From contig JAQGKG010000092.1 of the NCBI GenBank assembly GCA_028290245.1, positions 1 through 7,914 of the forward strand: DNA of 7,914 nucleotides, read 5' to 3'. This document shows positions 1 to 5,751 of this stretch, in pieces. How positions within the stretch are numbered: position 1 is the stretch's first letter; each line of letters opens with the position of its first letter. The notes under the pieces were generated by a model. That model did no database searches and was not told the origin of the DNA. It saw nothing but the letters and a program-made list of their open reading frames with translations. This DNA is from Devosia sp. (GTDB lineage: Bacteria > Pseudomonadota > Alphaproteobacteria > Rhizobiales > Devosiaceae). The position numbers were made by a program, and so were the translations under genes.

Positions 1-733
1 GGATGTTGGTGGTGTCCACCTGCAGGAATTCCTGCTGCGGGTGCTTGCGGCCGCCCTGCGGCGGAACCGAAGCCACGGTGCCTTCCATGATCTTTAGCAG
101 GGCCTGCTGCACGCCTTCGCCCGAAACGTCACGAGTGATCGACGGGTTGTCGGACTTGCGGGATATCTTGTCGACTTCGTCGATGTAGACGATGCCGCGC
201 TGGGCCTTTTCGACATTGTAGTCGGCGGCCTGGAGCAGCTTGAGAATAATGTTTTCCACGTCCTCGCCGACATAGCCGGCTTCGGTCAGCGTGGTGGCAT
301 CGGCCATGGTGAATGGCACGTCGAGAATGCGGGCCAGCGTCTGGGCCAGCAGCGTCTTGCCCGAACCAGTCGGCCCAATCAGCAGGATATTCGACTTGGA
401 AAGCTCGATATCCTGGTTCTTGGTCGAGTGGTGCAGGCGCTTATAGTGGTTGTGGACAGCCACGGAGAGCACGCGCTTGGCGCGATACTGGCCGATGACG
501 TAATCGTCGAGCACCTTGCAGATATCGGCAGGTGTCGGCACGCCGTCGGAGGACTTGACCATCGAGGTCTTGTTCTCTTCGCGGATGATGTCCATGCACA
601 GCTCGACGCATTCATCGCAGATGAACACGGTCGGACCGGCGATAAGCTTGCGAACCTCGTGCTGGGATTTCCCGCAGAACGAGCAATAAAGCGTGTTCTT
701 TGAGGTTTCGCCGTTCGTTGTCTCTTTGGACAT
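1..733 (-). CDS. clpX: ATP-dependent Clp protease ATP-binding subunit ClpX (N-terminal part; cut by window edge)
   Basis: ClpX is the AAA+ unfoldase that recognises tagged or native substrates, unfolds them with ATP and feeds them into the ClpP chamber in the cytoplasm. The visible 244 residues begin MSKETTNGETSKNTLYC. They carry the zinc-binding domain with cysteines C17, C20, C39 and C42, the Walker A motif GPTGSGKT at residues 120-127 (bases 353-376), and the Walker B stretch YIDEVDK at 183-189 with catalytic Glu186. The ClpX-typical segment SDNPSITRDVSGEGVQQALL follows. The family is usually about 420 residues, so roughly the last 40 percent (sensor 2 and C-terminal domain) lies beyond base 1. 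The ATG at 733 is preceded by GGGAG seven bases upstream (complement of 741-745). clpP lies 172 bp upstream on the same strand. Nothing in the visible part looks broken. Confidence 0.97.
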   Translation of the reverse strand, partial: MSKETTNGETSKNTLYCSFCGKSQHEVRKLIAGPTVFICDECVELCMDIIREENKTSMVKSSDGVPTPADICKVLDDYVIGQYRAKRVLSVAVHNHYKRLHHSTKNQDIELSKSNILLIGPTGSGKTLLAQTLARILDVPFTMADATTLTEAGYVGEDVENIILKLLQAADYNVEKAQRGIVYIDEVDKISRKSDNPSITRDVSGEGVQQALLKIMEGTVASVPPQGGRKHPQQEFLQVDTTNI

Positions 734-740
734 CCAGTCA

Positions 741-763
741 CTCCCGGGGGCAGAGCGCCCCCC
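741..763 (-). promoter_or_regulatory. GC hairpin next to the clpX Shine-Dalgarno
   Basis: On the minus strand a six-pair all-GC stem, GGGGGC / GCCCCC (757-762 with 746-751) around a 5-base loop, ends directly beside the GGGAG ribosome-binding sequence (741-745) of clpX. No U-tract follows, so it is not an intrinsic terminator. A role in limiting ribosome access is inference only. Confidence 0.35.
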
Positions 764-811
764 AAACCAAGCGTTATCGGAAACCGTAACGCCTGAGCCT
801 AAAGAAAGTCT

Positions 812-844
812 AAGCCGAACCGATCCTAAAGACCGATCCGGCTT
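812..844 (-). repeat. Direct repeat inside an inverted repeat, clpP-clpX intergenic
   Basis: An 8-bp direct repeat ACCGATCC occurs at 819-826 and 832-839, with a 13-bp period (about one helical turn plus). It is bracketed by the inverted pair AAGCCG (812-817) and CGGCTT (839-844). It sits 79 bp or more upstream of the clpX start, where a regulator site could lie, but no known consensus is recognised and chance is possible. Confidence 0.3.
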
Positions 845-905
845 GAAGCAATTGCGCTTGGATCACAGTCCACGGCGCAACGGCAATGTGCTTAATGCAG
901 CTCGA

Positions 906-1535
906 TCAGACCGCCGCATCAGGAATGATGCGCTTTTCGTGGATGCTGTCGATCAGGCCGAAGGTCTTGGCCTCTTCCGGAGAGAGGAAGTTATCGCGCT
1001 CGAGAGCCCGCTCGACTTCCTCGTAGGTACGACCCGTGTGCTTCTCATAAATCTGATTAAGACGACGCTTCAAGCCCTCGACTTCCTTGGCATGAATCAT
1101 GATGTCGGTAACCTGACCCTGATAGCCGCCGGAAGGCTGGTGGACCATGATGCGCGAGTTCGGCAGCGAGGTGCGCATGCCCTTTTCGCCAGCTGCCAGC
1201 AGGAGCGAACCCATCGATGCGGCCTGGCCCATCACCATGGTGGCGACGGCCGGACGGATGAACTGCATGGTGTCGTAAATCGACAGGCCCGAAGTCACGA
1301 CCCCGCCGGGCGAATTAATGTAGAGCGCGATTTCCTTTTTCGGATTCTCTGATTCGAGGAACAGCAGCTGCGCCACGATGAGCGAGGCCATGTTGTCCTC
1401 GACCACACCGGTCACGAAAATGATGCGTTCGCGCAGCAGGCGCGAATAGATATCGAAGGCGCGTTCGCCCCGATTGGACTGTTCCACAACCATGGGAACG
1501 AGCGTGTTCATGTAGATGTCGTGCGGATCCCGCAT
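906..1535 (-). CDS. clpP: ATP-dependent Clp protease proteolytic subunit ClpP
   Basis: ClpP forms the 14-mer serine protease chamber that degrades polypeptides delivered by ClpX or ClpA in the cytoplasm. The product is 209 residues, normal for the family (about 200). The serine protease triad is in place: Ser107 in GQAASMGS, His132 in MVHQPSGG and Asp181 in LERDNF, with spacing that matches E. coli ClpP. The oxyanion-region motif INSPGG (73-78) is also present. I chose the ATG at 1535, giving MRDPHDIYMN, because this is the usual alphaproteobacterial N-terminus and AAGGGG lies seven bases upstream. The frame stays open to 1793, but the extra 86 residues resemble no ClpP leader. A candidate promoter lies about 155 bases upstream, and clpX follows on the same strand. 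Confidence 0.97.
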   Translation of the reverse strand: MRDPHDIYMNTLVPMVVEQSNRGERAFDIYSRLLRERIIFVTGVVEDNMASLIVAQLLFLESENPKKEIALYINSPGGVVTSGLSIYDTMQFIRPAVATMVMGQAASMGSLLLAAGEKGMRTSLPNSRIMVHQPSGGYQGQVTDIMIHAKEVEGLKRRLNQIYEKHTGRTYEEVERALERDNFLSPEEAKTFGLIDSIHEKRIIPDAAV

Positions 1536-1660
1536 GTGATGCCCCTTTGCCGTGCCATAGAGCGGACCTGGCCGGCTGAATGTGAAACACGATCCCTTCC
1601 CGAACGCTGGAGACGGGGGTCCGGGGATCATGCCGAAATTTCGAATCGACGCGATGGACG

Positions 1661-1743
1661 ATTGCAGCCTACGCCGCCTTAAGAGCGGGTAAAGGCACAG
1701 ATAGGCGGCAATGCGGCAGGCTTCAATAGGCGCAGGCTGCGAT
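1661..1743. repeat. 15-bp imperfect inverted repeat flanking the clpP promoter candidate
   Basis: ATTGCAGCCTACGCC (1661-1675) pairs with GGCGCAGGCTGCGAT (1729-1743): 13 Watson-Crick pairs, one wobble and one mismatch, with a 53-bp interior. A second, competing pair GCCGCCT (1673-1679) / AGGCGGC (1703-1709) shares the left arm. The candidate -10 and -35 boxes for clpP lie in the interior. It could be a regulator site, a small repeat element or an RNA structure; the sequence alone does not decide. Confidence 0.5.
1698..1726 (-). promoter_or_regulatory. Candidate clpP promoter, RpoH-like
   Basis: On the minus strand TTGAAG (1726-1721) and TATCTG (1703-1698) are separated by exactly 17 bases, and the -10 context reads GCCTATCT. 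This resembles both a housekeeping promoter and alphaproteobacterial RpoH promoters, which pair a TTGAA-type -35 with a C-rich -10. Heat-shock control of clpP is well known in the group. The predicted start would leave a leader of about 155 bases before clpP. The match is by eye. Confidence 0.35.
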
Positions 1744-1774
1744 GTTACCGAACGGTGAACGGCCGATCGGAGCT

Positions 1775-1846
1775 GGCAGGCACCTGAGAGCAAGTGCAGA
1801 TAGATGGCATTTTATGTTTCACTCTCAGTCTAAGTGCACGCCTGCC
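1775..1846. repeat. Compound inverted repeat upstream of the small membrane gene
   Basis: Two nested 7-bp arms pair perfectly: GGCAGGC (1775-1781) with GCCTGCC (1840-1846), and CTGAGAG (1784-1790) with CTCTCAG (1822-1828). The right side carries an 11-base bulge that includes AAGTGCA and GTGCAC, and AAGTGCA recurs in the loop at 1792-1798. No U-tract follows on either strand, so a terminator is unlikely. It lies between divergent genes and could be operator DNA or a leader structure. Confidence 0.45.
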
Positions 1847-1853
1847 CTCTAAA

Positions 1854-1872
1854 GTCCTTTTCGAACAAGGAC
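1854..1872 (+). promoter_or_regulatory. Hairpin covering the ribosome-binding site of the small gene at 1879
   Basis: GTCCTT (1854-1859) pairs perfectly with AAGGAC (1867-1872) across a 7-base loop. The right arm contains AAGGA (1867-1871), a well-placed Shine-Dalgarno seven bases before the ATG at 1879. The hairpin could therefore mask the ribosome-binding site; a function is inferred. Confidence 0.4.
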
Positions 1873-1878
1873 CTGACT

Positions 1879-2039
1879 ATGACCACCAAACCCGCCATCT
1901 ATGCTGGCCTGATCGCCTGTGCCACCTGATCCTGATCAAGGGCGCCAATGGCAACCTGCTGGAAGGCGTGATCCTTGGCGTCTTCGCACTGCTCGGCACT
2001 GTCATCTACGCCCGCACCGTCGGCCGCGGCCTCGATTAA
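1879..2039 (+). pseudogene. Small two-helix membrane protein gene with apparent one-base frameshift
   Basis: Reading from ATG 1879, behind AAGGA at seven bases, gives MTTKPAIYAGLIACAT and then TGA at 1927-1929. The -1 frame continues without a break from 1926 to the TAA at 2037-2039 as LILIKGANGNLLEGVILGVF and on to TVGRGLD. Restoring one C in the ACC run at 1924-1926 joins them into a 53-residue protein. Its two hydrophobic segments (about 6-20 and 27-45) are separated by a short KGANGN loop, and the tail is basic. I do not recognise the family. The clean splice of two hydrophobic halves, the good ribosome-binding site and the stop overlapping its convergent neighbour all argue that the joined protein was real. 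The break is either a true inactivating deletion or a sequencing error. No canonical slippery heptamer is seen, so programmed frameshifting is less likely. The -1 frame is open back to a GTG at 1794, but that stretch lacks membrane character. Confidence 0.55.
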
Positions 2040-2266
2040 GCCGAGAAAGCGACCGCGACGCCCTTCTTCTTGAAATAAGCCTGCATGATCTTGCGGCCCT
2101 GGCGGTTGGACTGCGCCAGCTTGGCGGGCTCGAAAATGGCCTCCTTCACGCCTTCCTTGGTCATCGCAGCCTTGAGAGCGGCGATATGCAAGTCCAGGTC
2201 CTCGTTATTGGCCTTGATCGAAGTGTAAATATTGTCGATGGCCTGGTTCAGGTTCAGGTCGCTCAT
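2036..2266 (-). CDS. Hypothetical small cytoplasmic protein
   Basis: The product is 76 residues, starting MSDLNLNQAIDNIYTSIKAN. It has no signal peptide and no membrane segment. It reads as amphipathic helices, acidic in the first half (NNEDLDL) and basic near the end (SNRQGRKIMQAYFKKKG), which may suit nucleic-acid or protein binding, but I do not recognise a family and assign no function. The ATG at 2266 has GGAG seven bases upstream (complement of 2274-2277), which supports the start. Its stop shares the palindrome TTAA (2036-2039) with the stop of the convergent small membrane gene. The toxin gene lies 63 bp upstream on the same strand. Confidence 0.75.
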   Translation of the reverse strand: MSDLNLNQAIDNIYTSIKANNEDLDLHIAALKAAMTKEGVKEAIFEPAKLAQSNRQGRKIMQAYFKKKGVAVAFSA

Positions 2267-2329
2267 AGGTGGGCTCCGAATACGTTTGCCCGATGCACTA
2301 GCGATTTTTGGGGCTTAGGCAAGCACAGC

Positions 2330-2599
2330 TTAACGATAGATCACGCTACGGTGGCCGATTTCGAGAACGAGAATGATCAGCTTGCCGTCCTGGATGTCGC
2401 AAATCATCCGATAGTCGCCGACCCGGAAGCGCCAGAAACCGCCAAGGCGGACGCCCGTCAAAGGCTCACCGATGCTCTTTGGATCATCCGAAGGCGCCAA
2501 GCGGTTATCGATGAAGTCGGCTATTCGAAGCTGGACCTGTTTGTCCAGCTTGCCAAATTGTCTATCAGCATGCTTGGAAAGTTCAATCGTCCAGGCCAA
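2330..2599 (-). CDS. RelE/StbE-type toxin of a type II toxin-antitoxin system
   Basis: This 89-residue protein has the compact RelE/ParE fold pattern: two N-terminal helices (about 8-34), then the strands GGFWRFRVGDYRMICDIQDG (53-72) and KLIILVLEIGHRSVIYR (73-89). RelE toxins cut mRNA in the ribosomal A site, and Arg64, Arg84 and Tyr88 sit where RelE catalytic residues usually lie. A ParE-like gyrase poison is less likely given the GHRSxIY ending, which is typical of RelE/StbE. The only start that fits is TTG at 2599, since an in-frame TGA lies four codons upstream and no ATG, GTG or TTG occurs between. The gene overlaps the end of the antitoxin gene by 17 bases, so translation is probably coupled. 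The weak start codon fits low toxin output. The gene looks intact. Confidence 0.88.
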   Translation of the reverse strand: MAWTIELSKHADRQFGKLDKQVQLRIADFIDNRLAPSDDPKSIGEPLTGVRLGGFWRFRVGDYRMICDIQDGKLIILVLEIGHRSVIYR

Positions 2600-2819
2600 G
2601 ACGGCGCTTCACTTCCTCGAATGAGGTAGTTTCGAGCGTGCCGTCTGCCTTCTGCTTCTGGTATTCGGCGATGGCAGTCATATCCTGCGTGTCTTCAATC
2701 ACGCGGTAGATGGCCTCGAGCAACATGTCATCCAACGGCACACCATTGGATTGCGCGATGGAAAGCAGTTGGGCGTAGGTCTGGTCGCCAATTTCAACTG
2801 TGATAGTGTGCTTGGTCAT
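2583..2819 (-). CDS. RelB/StbD-like antitoxin, ribbon-helix-helix type
   Basis: The 78-residue product starts MTKHTITVEIGDQTYAQLLS. The short N-terminal strand followed by two helices (about 11-45) fits a ribbon-helix-helix DNA-binding domain. The acidic and flexible C-terminal part, with EYQKQKADGTLETTSFEEVK (about 53-72), is of the kind that wraps and neutralises a RelE-type toxin. Antitoxins of this class also repress their own promoter, usually together with the toxin. I chose the ATG at 2819 because AGGAGG lies five bases upstream (complement of 2825-2830); a start at 2843 would add eight residues and place this site inside the gene. It is the first gene of a two-gene unit with the toxin at 2330-2599. 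Family assignment rests on pattern and context. Confidence 0.85.
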   Translation of the reverse strand: MTKHTITVEIGDQTYAQLLSIAQSNGVPLDDMLLEAIYRVIEDTQDMTAIAEYQKQKADGTLETTSFEEVKRRLGLDD

Positions 2820-2851
2820 CCGAACCTCCTGCTCTCCGCCCAATGTAACCC

Positions 2852-2867
2852 ATTCCGCGCCGGGAAT
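2852..2867. promoter_or_regulatory. Candidate operator of the toxin-antitoxin unit
   Basis: An inverted repeat ATTCC-N6-GGAAT lies 33-48 bases upstream of the antitoxin ATG, in the 121-bp gap shared with the divergent P450 gene. Its size and place suit binding by a ribbon-helix-helix dimer pair. No strong -10/-35 pair was found around it, so this is inference from symmetry and position. Confidence 0.3.
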
Positions 2868-2940
2868 ACATCATCGCCCGTTGCGTTCCTGTCGGCGCAC
2901 CCTAATGTCCACCCAACCTCCTCCCGCATAAAGACTTCTC

Positions 2941-4197
2941 ATGGGCGCTATTCTTCAGATCAAGCCGGTCACCGACGTTCCTGTTCATCGCCGTGCTAGT
3001 GCCGAGCCGCGAGATCCAGCGTTTTTCCAGAACCCCTATGCGTTTTACGATCAGCTCCATGCGAGCGATCCTGCGTTCTTCTGGGACCAGTATGGGCATT
3101 GGTGCTTTGCTGGCTTCAAGGATGTCAGCGCGCTGCTGCGCGACAAGCGGTTTGGCCGCGAAATCTTGCATGTGGCGACGCGAGAAGAGCTGGGCATGCC
3201 CGAGCCCAAGGCGCATACGGCGGCGTTCGACCTGACCGAGAAGCATTCGCTGCTCAACCTGGAGCCGCCGGCCCATACGCGCCTGCGCACCCTGGTGAAC
3301 CGGGCGTTCGTCTCTCGCCACGTCGAGCAGTTGCGGCCGCGCATCGTCAAGCTGGCCAACGACATGATCGACAAGTTCGAGGGCGAGGATTCGGTCGACC
3401 TGATCAAGGCGTTTGCGGCCCCTATTCCGGCTGTCATCATTGCCGAAATGATCGGCTTGCCTGCCGAGAGCGCATCCGACCTGCTGGCCTGGTCCAACCG
3501 CATGGTGGCGATGTATATGTTTGGCGTCAGCGAGGAAACCGAGCTGGATGCCGACCAGGCGTCCCAGGCCTTCATGGATTTCGTTGGCGAAGCGATCAGG
3601 GAACGCCGCAAACAGCCGCGCGAGGACTTGCTGAGCCACATGCTGACCTCCGACCGTGGCGGCGATGTGCTGAGCGACGAAGAGGTGATGTCCACGGCCA
3701 TCCTGCTGCTCAATGCCGGGCATGAGGCGACGGTCCACACCACCGGCAATGGCGTCAAATCCATCCTCCAAAGCGGTATCGATCCGGTTATGCTTTTCGC
3801 TACGCCGGAGCAGACCGAAGCTACCGTGGAAGAGTGCCTGCGCTTCGATGCGCCGCTGCATATGTTCACCCGCTATGCGCTGAGCGACCTGGAATATGGT
3901 GGTATCAACCTACGCAAGGGCGACGTGGTCGGGCTGATGCTGGGCGCTGCCAATCGCGATCCTGCCCGGTTCGCCAATGCCAATACATTCGACCCGTTCC
4001 GCACCGATGGCGCCAATGTCAGCTTCGGCGCCGGCATCCACTTTTGCATCGGGGCGCCACTGGCCCGCATCGAGCTGCAAGTGGCGTTCAGCGAGCTTTT
4101 CAAGCGGCTCCCGAAGCTGCGGCTGGCCGAGGAACCGCGGTACAATGACGTGTACCACTTCCACGGACTGCGGCGGTTGATGGTGGGCTGGCGCTAG
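2941..4197 (+). CDS. Cytochrome P450 monooxygenase, soluble bacterial class I type
   Basis: The product is a 418-residue soluble P450 without a membrane anchor, the usual length for bacterial forms that take electrons from a ferredoxin and its reductase to hydroxylate small molecules. The heme signature FGAGIHFCIGAPLAR spans 362-376 with Cys369 as thiolate ligand. The K-helix ExxR is Glu298-Arg301, and the C-helix motif PPAHTRLR is at 109-116. The I-helix reads AGHEAT (259-264): the acid Glu262 is present but the usual next threonine is Ala263, followed by Thr264. Substrate is unknown, and no redox partner gene lies in the window. The ATG at 2941 is the first possible start, since an in-frame TAA lies at 2929-2931, but no clear Shine-Dalgarno precedes it. 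The gene is divergent from the antitoxin and overlaps the stop of the convergent repair gene by 4 bases (CTAG). Confidence 0.95.
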   Translation: MGAILQIKPVTDVPVHRRASAEPRDPAFFQNPYAFYDQLHASDPAFFWDQYGHWCFAGFKDVSALLRDKRFGREILHVATREELGMPEPKAHTAAFDLTEKHSLLNLEPPAHTRLRTLVNRAFVSRHVEQLRPRIVKLANDMIDKFEGEDSVDLIKAFAAPIPAVIIAEMIGLPAESASDLLAWSNRMVAMYMFGVSEETELDADQASQAFMDFVGEAIRERRKQPREDLLSHMLTSDRGGDVLSDEEVMSTAILLLNAGHEATVHTTGNGVKSILQSGIDPVMLFATPEQTEATVEECLRFDAPLHMFTRYALSDLEYGGINLRKGDVVGLMLGAANRDPARFANANTFDPFRTDGANVSFGAGIHFCIGAPLARIELQVAFSELFKRLPKLRLAEEPRYNDVYHFHGLRRLMVGWR

Positions 4198-5666
4198 AGG
4201 CTTGCCAGCACTCCCGGCACCAGCAGCGGCAGGTCTTCGCTGATCAGGCCCGGACCGCCAAATCTGGTCGCGGCTTCGGCGTGGAGCCAGACGGCGGCAC
4301 AGGCGGCTTCCCACCCCTGCATGCTCTGGCCCATCAGCCCGGCGACCATGCCAGCTAGCACATCGCCCGAACCGGCCGTACCGAGCCACGCGGGAGCATT
4401 GGCATTGATGGCAGCACGACCGTCCGGGCTGGCGATGACAGTGTCGCTGCCCTTGAGAATCAGGATGGCGCCCGAATGTTCGGCCGCGGCACGGGCTTTC
4501 TCCAACTTGCCGCCGGGCAGGTCGCCGAACAGGCGCTGGAATTCGCCCTCGTGCGGCGTGAGGATGACCGGGCGGTCGCTGGCCTTGATGGCGGCGAACA
4601 GGGTCTCGGCATTGCCGGAGAAGCTGGTCAAGGCATCGGCATCGAGCACCGCGGCAGCGCCGGATTGGAGCACGGCGAGAACGTTGTCCACAGTGGTCTG
4701 CCCCTGCCCGGCGGCTGGCCCAATGACCACGGTGTTGATGCGTTTATCCCAGAGCAACTCCGCCAGTGCTGCGGTGTCTGCGGCAGGCTTGAGCATGATG
4801 GCCGTGACGTGATTGGCATGCACCAGCAGCGCCGCTTCGGAACCCGTGAGCGAGACGAGGCCCGCTCCGACACGAAAGGCACCCATGGCGGCGAGCCGGG
4901 CGGCGCCGGTCTGCAGTGGGCCGCCGGAGACGACCACAACATGGCCGCGATGGAATTTGTTGGCTTCGTTGTCGGCTTCGGGAATCGACCACAGGCTCGG
5001 CGTGTTCTGCCACGTCTTCGCGCCAATCCCATCGAGCGTGGTTTCGGCAATACCGATATCGGCTAGCACCACTTCGCCGCAACGATCGCGGCCGGGCTGC
5101 AGCAGGTGGCCGGGCTTCAGCCGGAAGAAGGTCACGGACATATCGGCGATGATGGCGGTGCCACGAATGGCGCCGGTACCACCGTCGAGGCCGCTGGGCA
5201 CGTCCACGCTGACCACAGGCTTGGTGCTGGCATTGACCGCCTCGATGATCTCGGCAAACGCACCTTCGACATCGCGGTCCAGGCCAGCACCAAGCAGCGC
5301 ATCGACGATCAGGTCGGCGCCTTCGATTTCCCTGGGGGTCGGCCCCTCGATGCGACCGGTCCACTGCGCGGCCATTGCCGCGGCGTCGCCCTTGAGCGCA
5401 TCGCGTGAGCCGATCAGCCGGAGCTGCACAGGCCAGCCCTTCTGCTTGAGCAGCCGCGCCACCACAAAGCCGTCACCGCCATTATTGCCTGCACCGCACA
5501 GCACCAGCACCGAGCGCTGGTAGTAGCGTTCCATGACCGCCTCAGCGACTGCCTTGCCGGCCGCCTCCATCAGCGTCAGCGACTTTACGCCGGCCTCGAC
5601 GGCCAGCCGGTCAGCCTCGCCCATCTGGCGCGGGGTGAGCAGGATGTCGGCTGGGGCGTGGGTCAT
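4194..5666 (-). CDS. nnr: Bifunctional NAD(P)H-hydrate epimerase / ADP-dependent NAD(P)H-hydrate dehydratase
   Basis: This enzyme repairs hydrated NADH and NADPH. The N-terminal epimerase domain interconverts R and S forms of NAD(P)HX, and the C-terminal dehydratase turns the S form back into NAD(P)H using ADP. The 490 residues show the YjeF-N domain with GAGNNGGDG (58-66), IVDALLGAGL (120-129) and VDVPSGLDG (154-162). The ribokinase-like domain follows, with TPHEGEF (370-376), LKGSDTVI (404-411) and GTAGSGDVLAG (429-439), where Asp435 is the likely catalytic base. The ATG at 5666 (MTHAPADILLT) is preferred; an ATG at 5717 in the same frame would start inside the tig terminator. Ribosome-binding sequence is weak. 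The start lies only about 36 bases from that terminator, so the promoter is not obvious. Length is close to the E. coli homologue (about 515). Confidence 0.95.
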   Translation of the reverse strand: MTHAPADILLTPRQMGEADRLAVEAGVKSLTLMEAAGKAVAEAVMERYYQRSVLVLCGAGNNGGDGFVVARLLKQKGWPVQLRLIGSRDALKGDAAAMAAQWTGRIEGPTPREIEGADLIVDALLGAGLDRDVEGAFAEIIEAVNASTKPVVSVDVPSGLDGGTGAIRGTAIIADMSVTFFRLKPGHLLQPGRDRCGEVVLADIGIAETTLDGIGAKTWQNTPSLWSIPEADNEANKFHRGHVVVVSGGPLQTGAARLAAMGAFRVGAGLVSLTGSEAALLVHANHVTAIMLKPAADTAALAELLWDKRINTVVIGPAAGQGQTTVDNVLAVLQSGAAAVLDADALTSFSGNAETLFAAIKASDRPVILTPHEGEFQRLFGDLPGGKLEKARAAAEHSGAILILKGSDTVIASPDGRAAINANAPAWLGTAGSGDVLAGMVAGLMGQSMQGWEAACAAVWLHAEAATRFGGPGLISEDLPLLVPGVLASL

Positions 5667-5702
5667 GGCAAATCTTTCAACGGGCGCGACGGTCCAGTAA
5701 AC

Positions 5703-5730
5703 AAAAAAGCCGCCCATTTCTGGGCGGCTT
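5703..5730 (-). terminator. Intrinsic terminator of tig
   Basis: On the minus strand a perfect 10-pair stem AAGCCGCCCA / TGGGCGGCTT (5730-5721 with 5716-5707) with a GAAA loop runs into a tract of six T (5708-5703). It begins 21 bases after the tig stop codon. The plus-strand reading lacks a comparable U-tract, so it should act mainly on tig transcripts. Confidence 0.93.
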
Positions 5731-5751
5731 CAAATTCAGCGTTAGAACAAC

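Larger units (their letters stand above)
1536..1878. other. Repeat-rich intergenic region between clpP and the small plus-strand gene
   Basis: This 343-bp stretch holds no convincing gene. It contains a candidate clpP promoter (1698-1726, minus), a 15-bp imperfect inverted repeat around that promoter (1661-1743), an ACCG-AA-CGGT dyad (1747-1756), and a compound inverted repeat (1775-1846). It also has a direct repeat AAGTGCA (1792-1798 and 1832-1838) and a small hairpin over the ribosome-binding site of the plus-strand gene (1854-1872). Individual elements are listed separately where they can be described. Confidence 0.6.

Noticed and set aside
1536..1793. N-terminal extension of ClpP by 86 residues
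   Set aside because: The extension resembles no ClpP leader; the ATG at 1535 has a good ribosome-binding site and the usual N-terminus.
1794..1925. GTG-started frame leading into the small membrane protein
   Set aside because: It has no suitable ribosome-binding site and non-membrane, out-of-frame-looking sequence before 1926; the start at 1879 in the other frame is much better supported.
1919..2629. A 236-codon plus-strand frame across the hypothetical gene and the toxin
   Set aside because: It overlaps three better supported genes on both strands, and its product has no domain and unlikely composition.
2902..3869. Long open frames on the minus strand inside the P450 gene
   Set aside because: They are shadows of the P450 frame, whose heme, ExxR and I-helix motifs leave no doubt. 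The antisense products look like random Arg/Ala/Ser-rich or His-rich sequence.
5703..5730. Bidirectional terminator also serving the plus strand
   Set aside because: The plus-strand side is followed by TTCAAATT, not a U-tract, and no plus-strand gene ends there.
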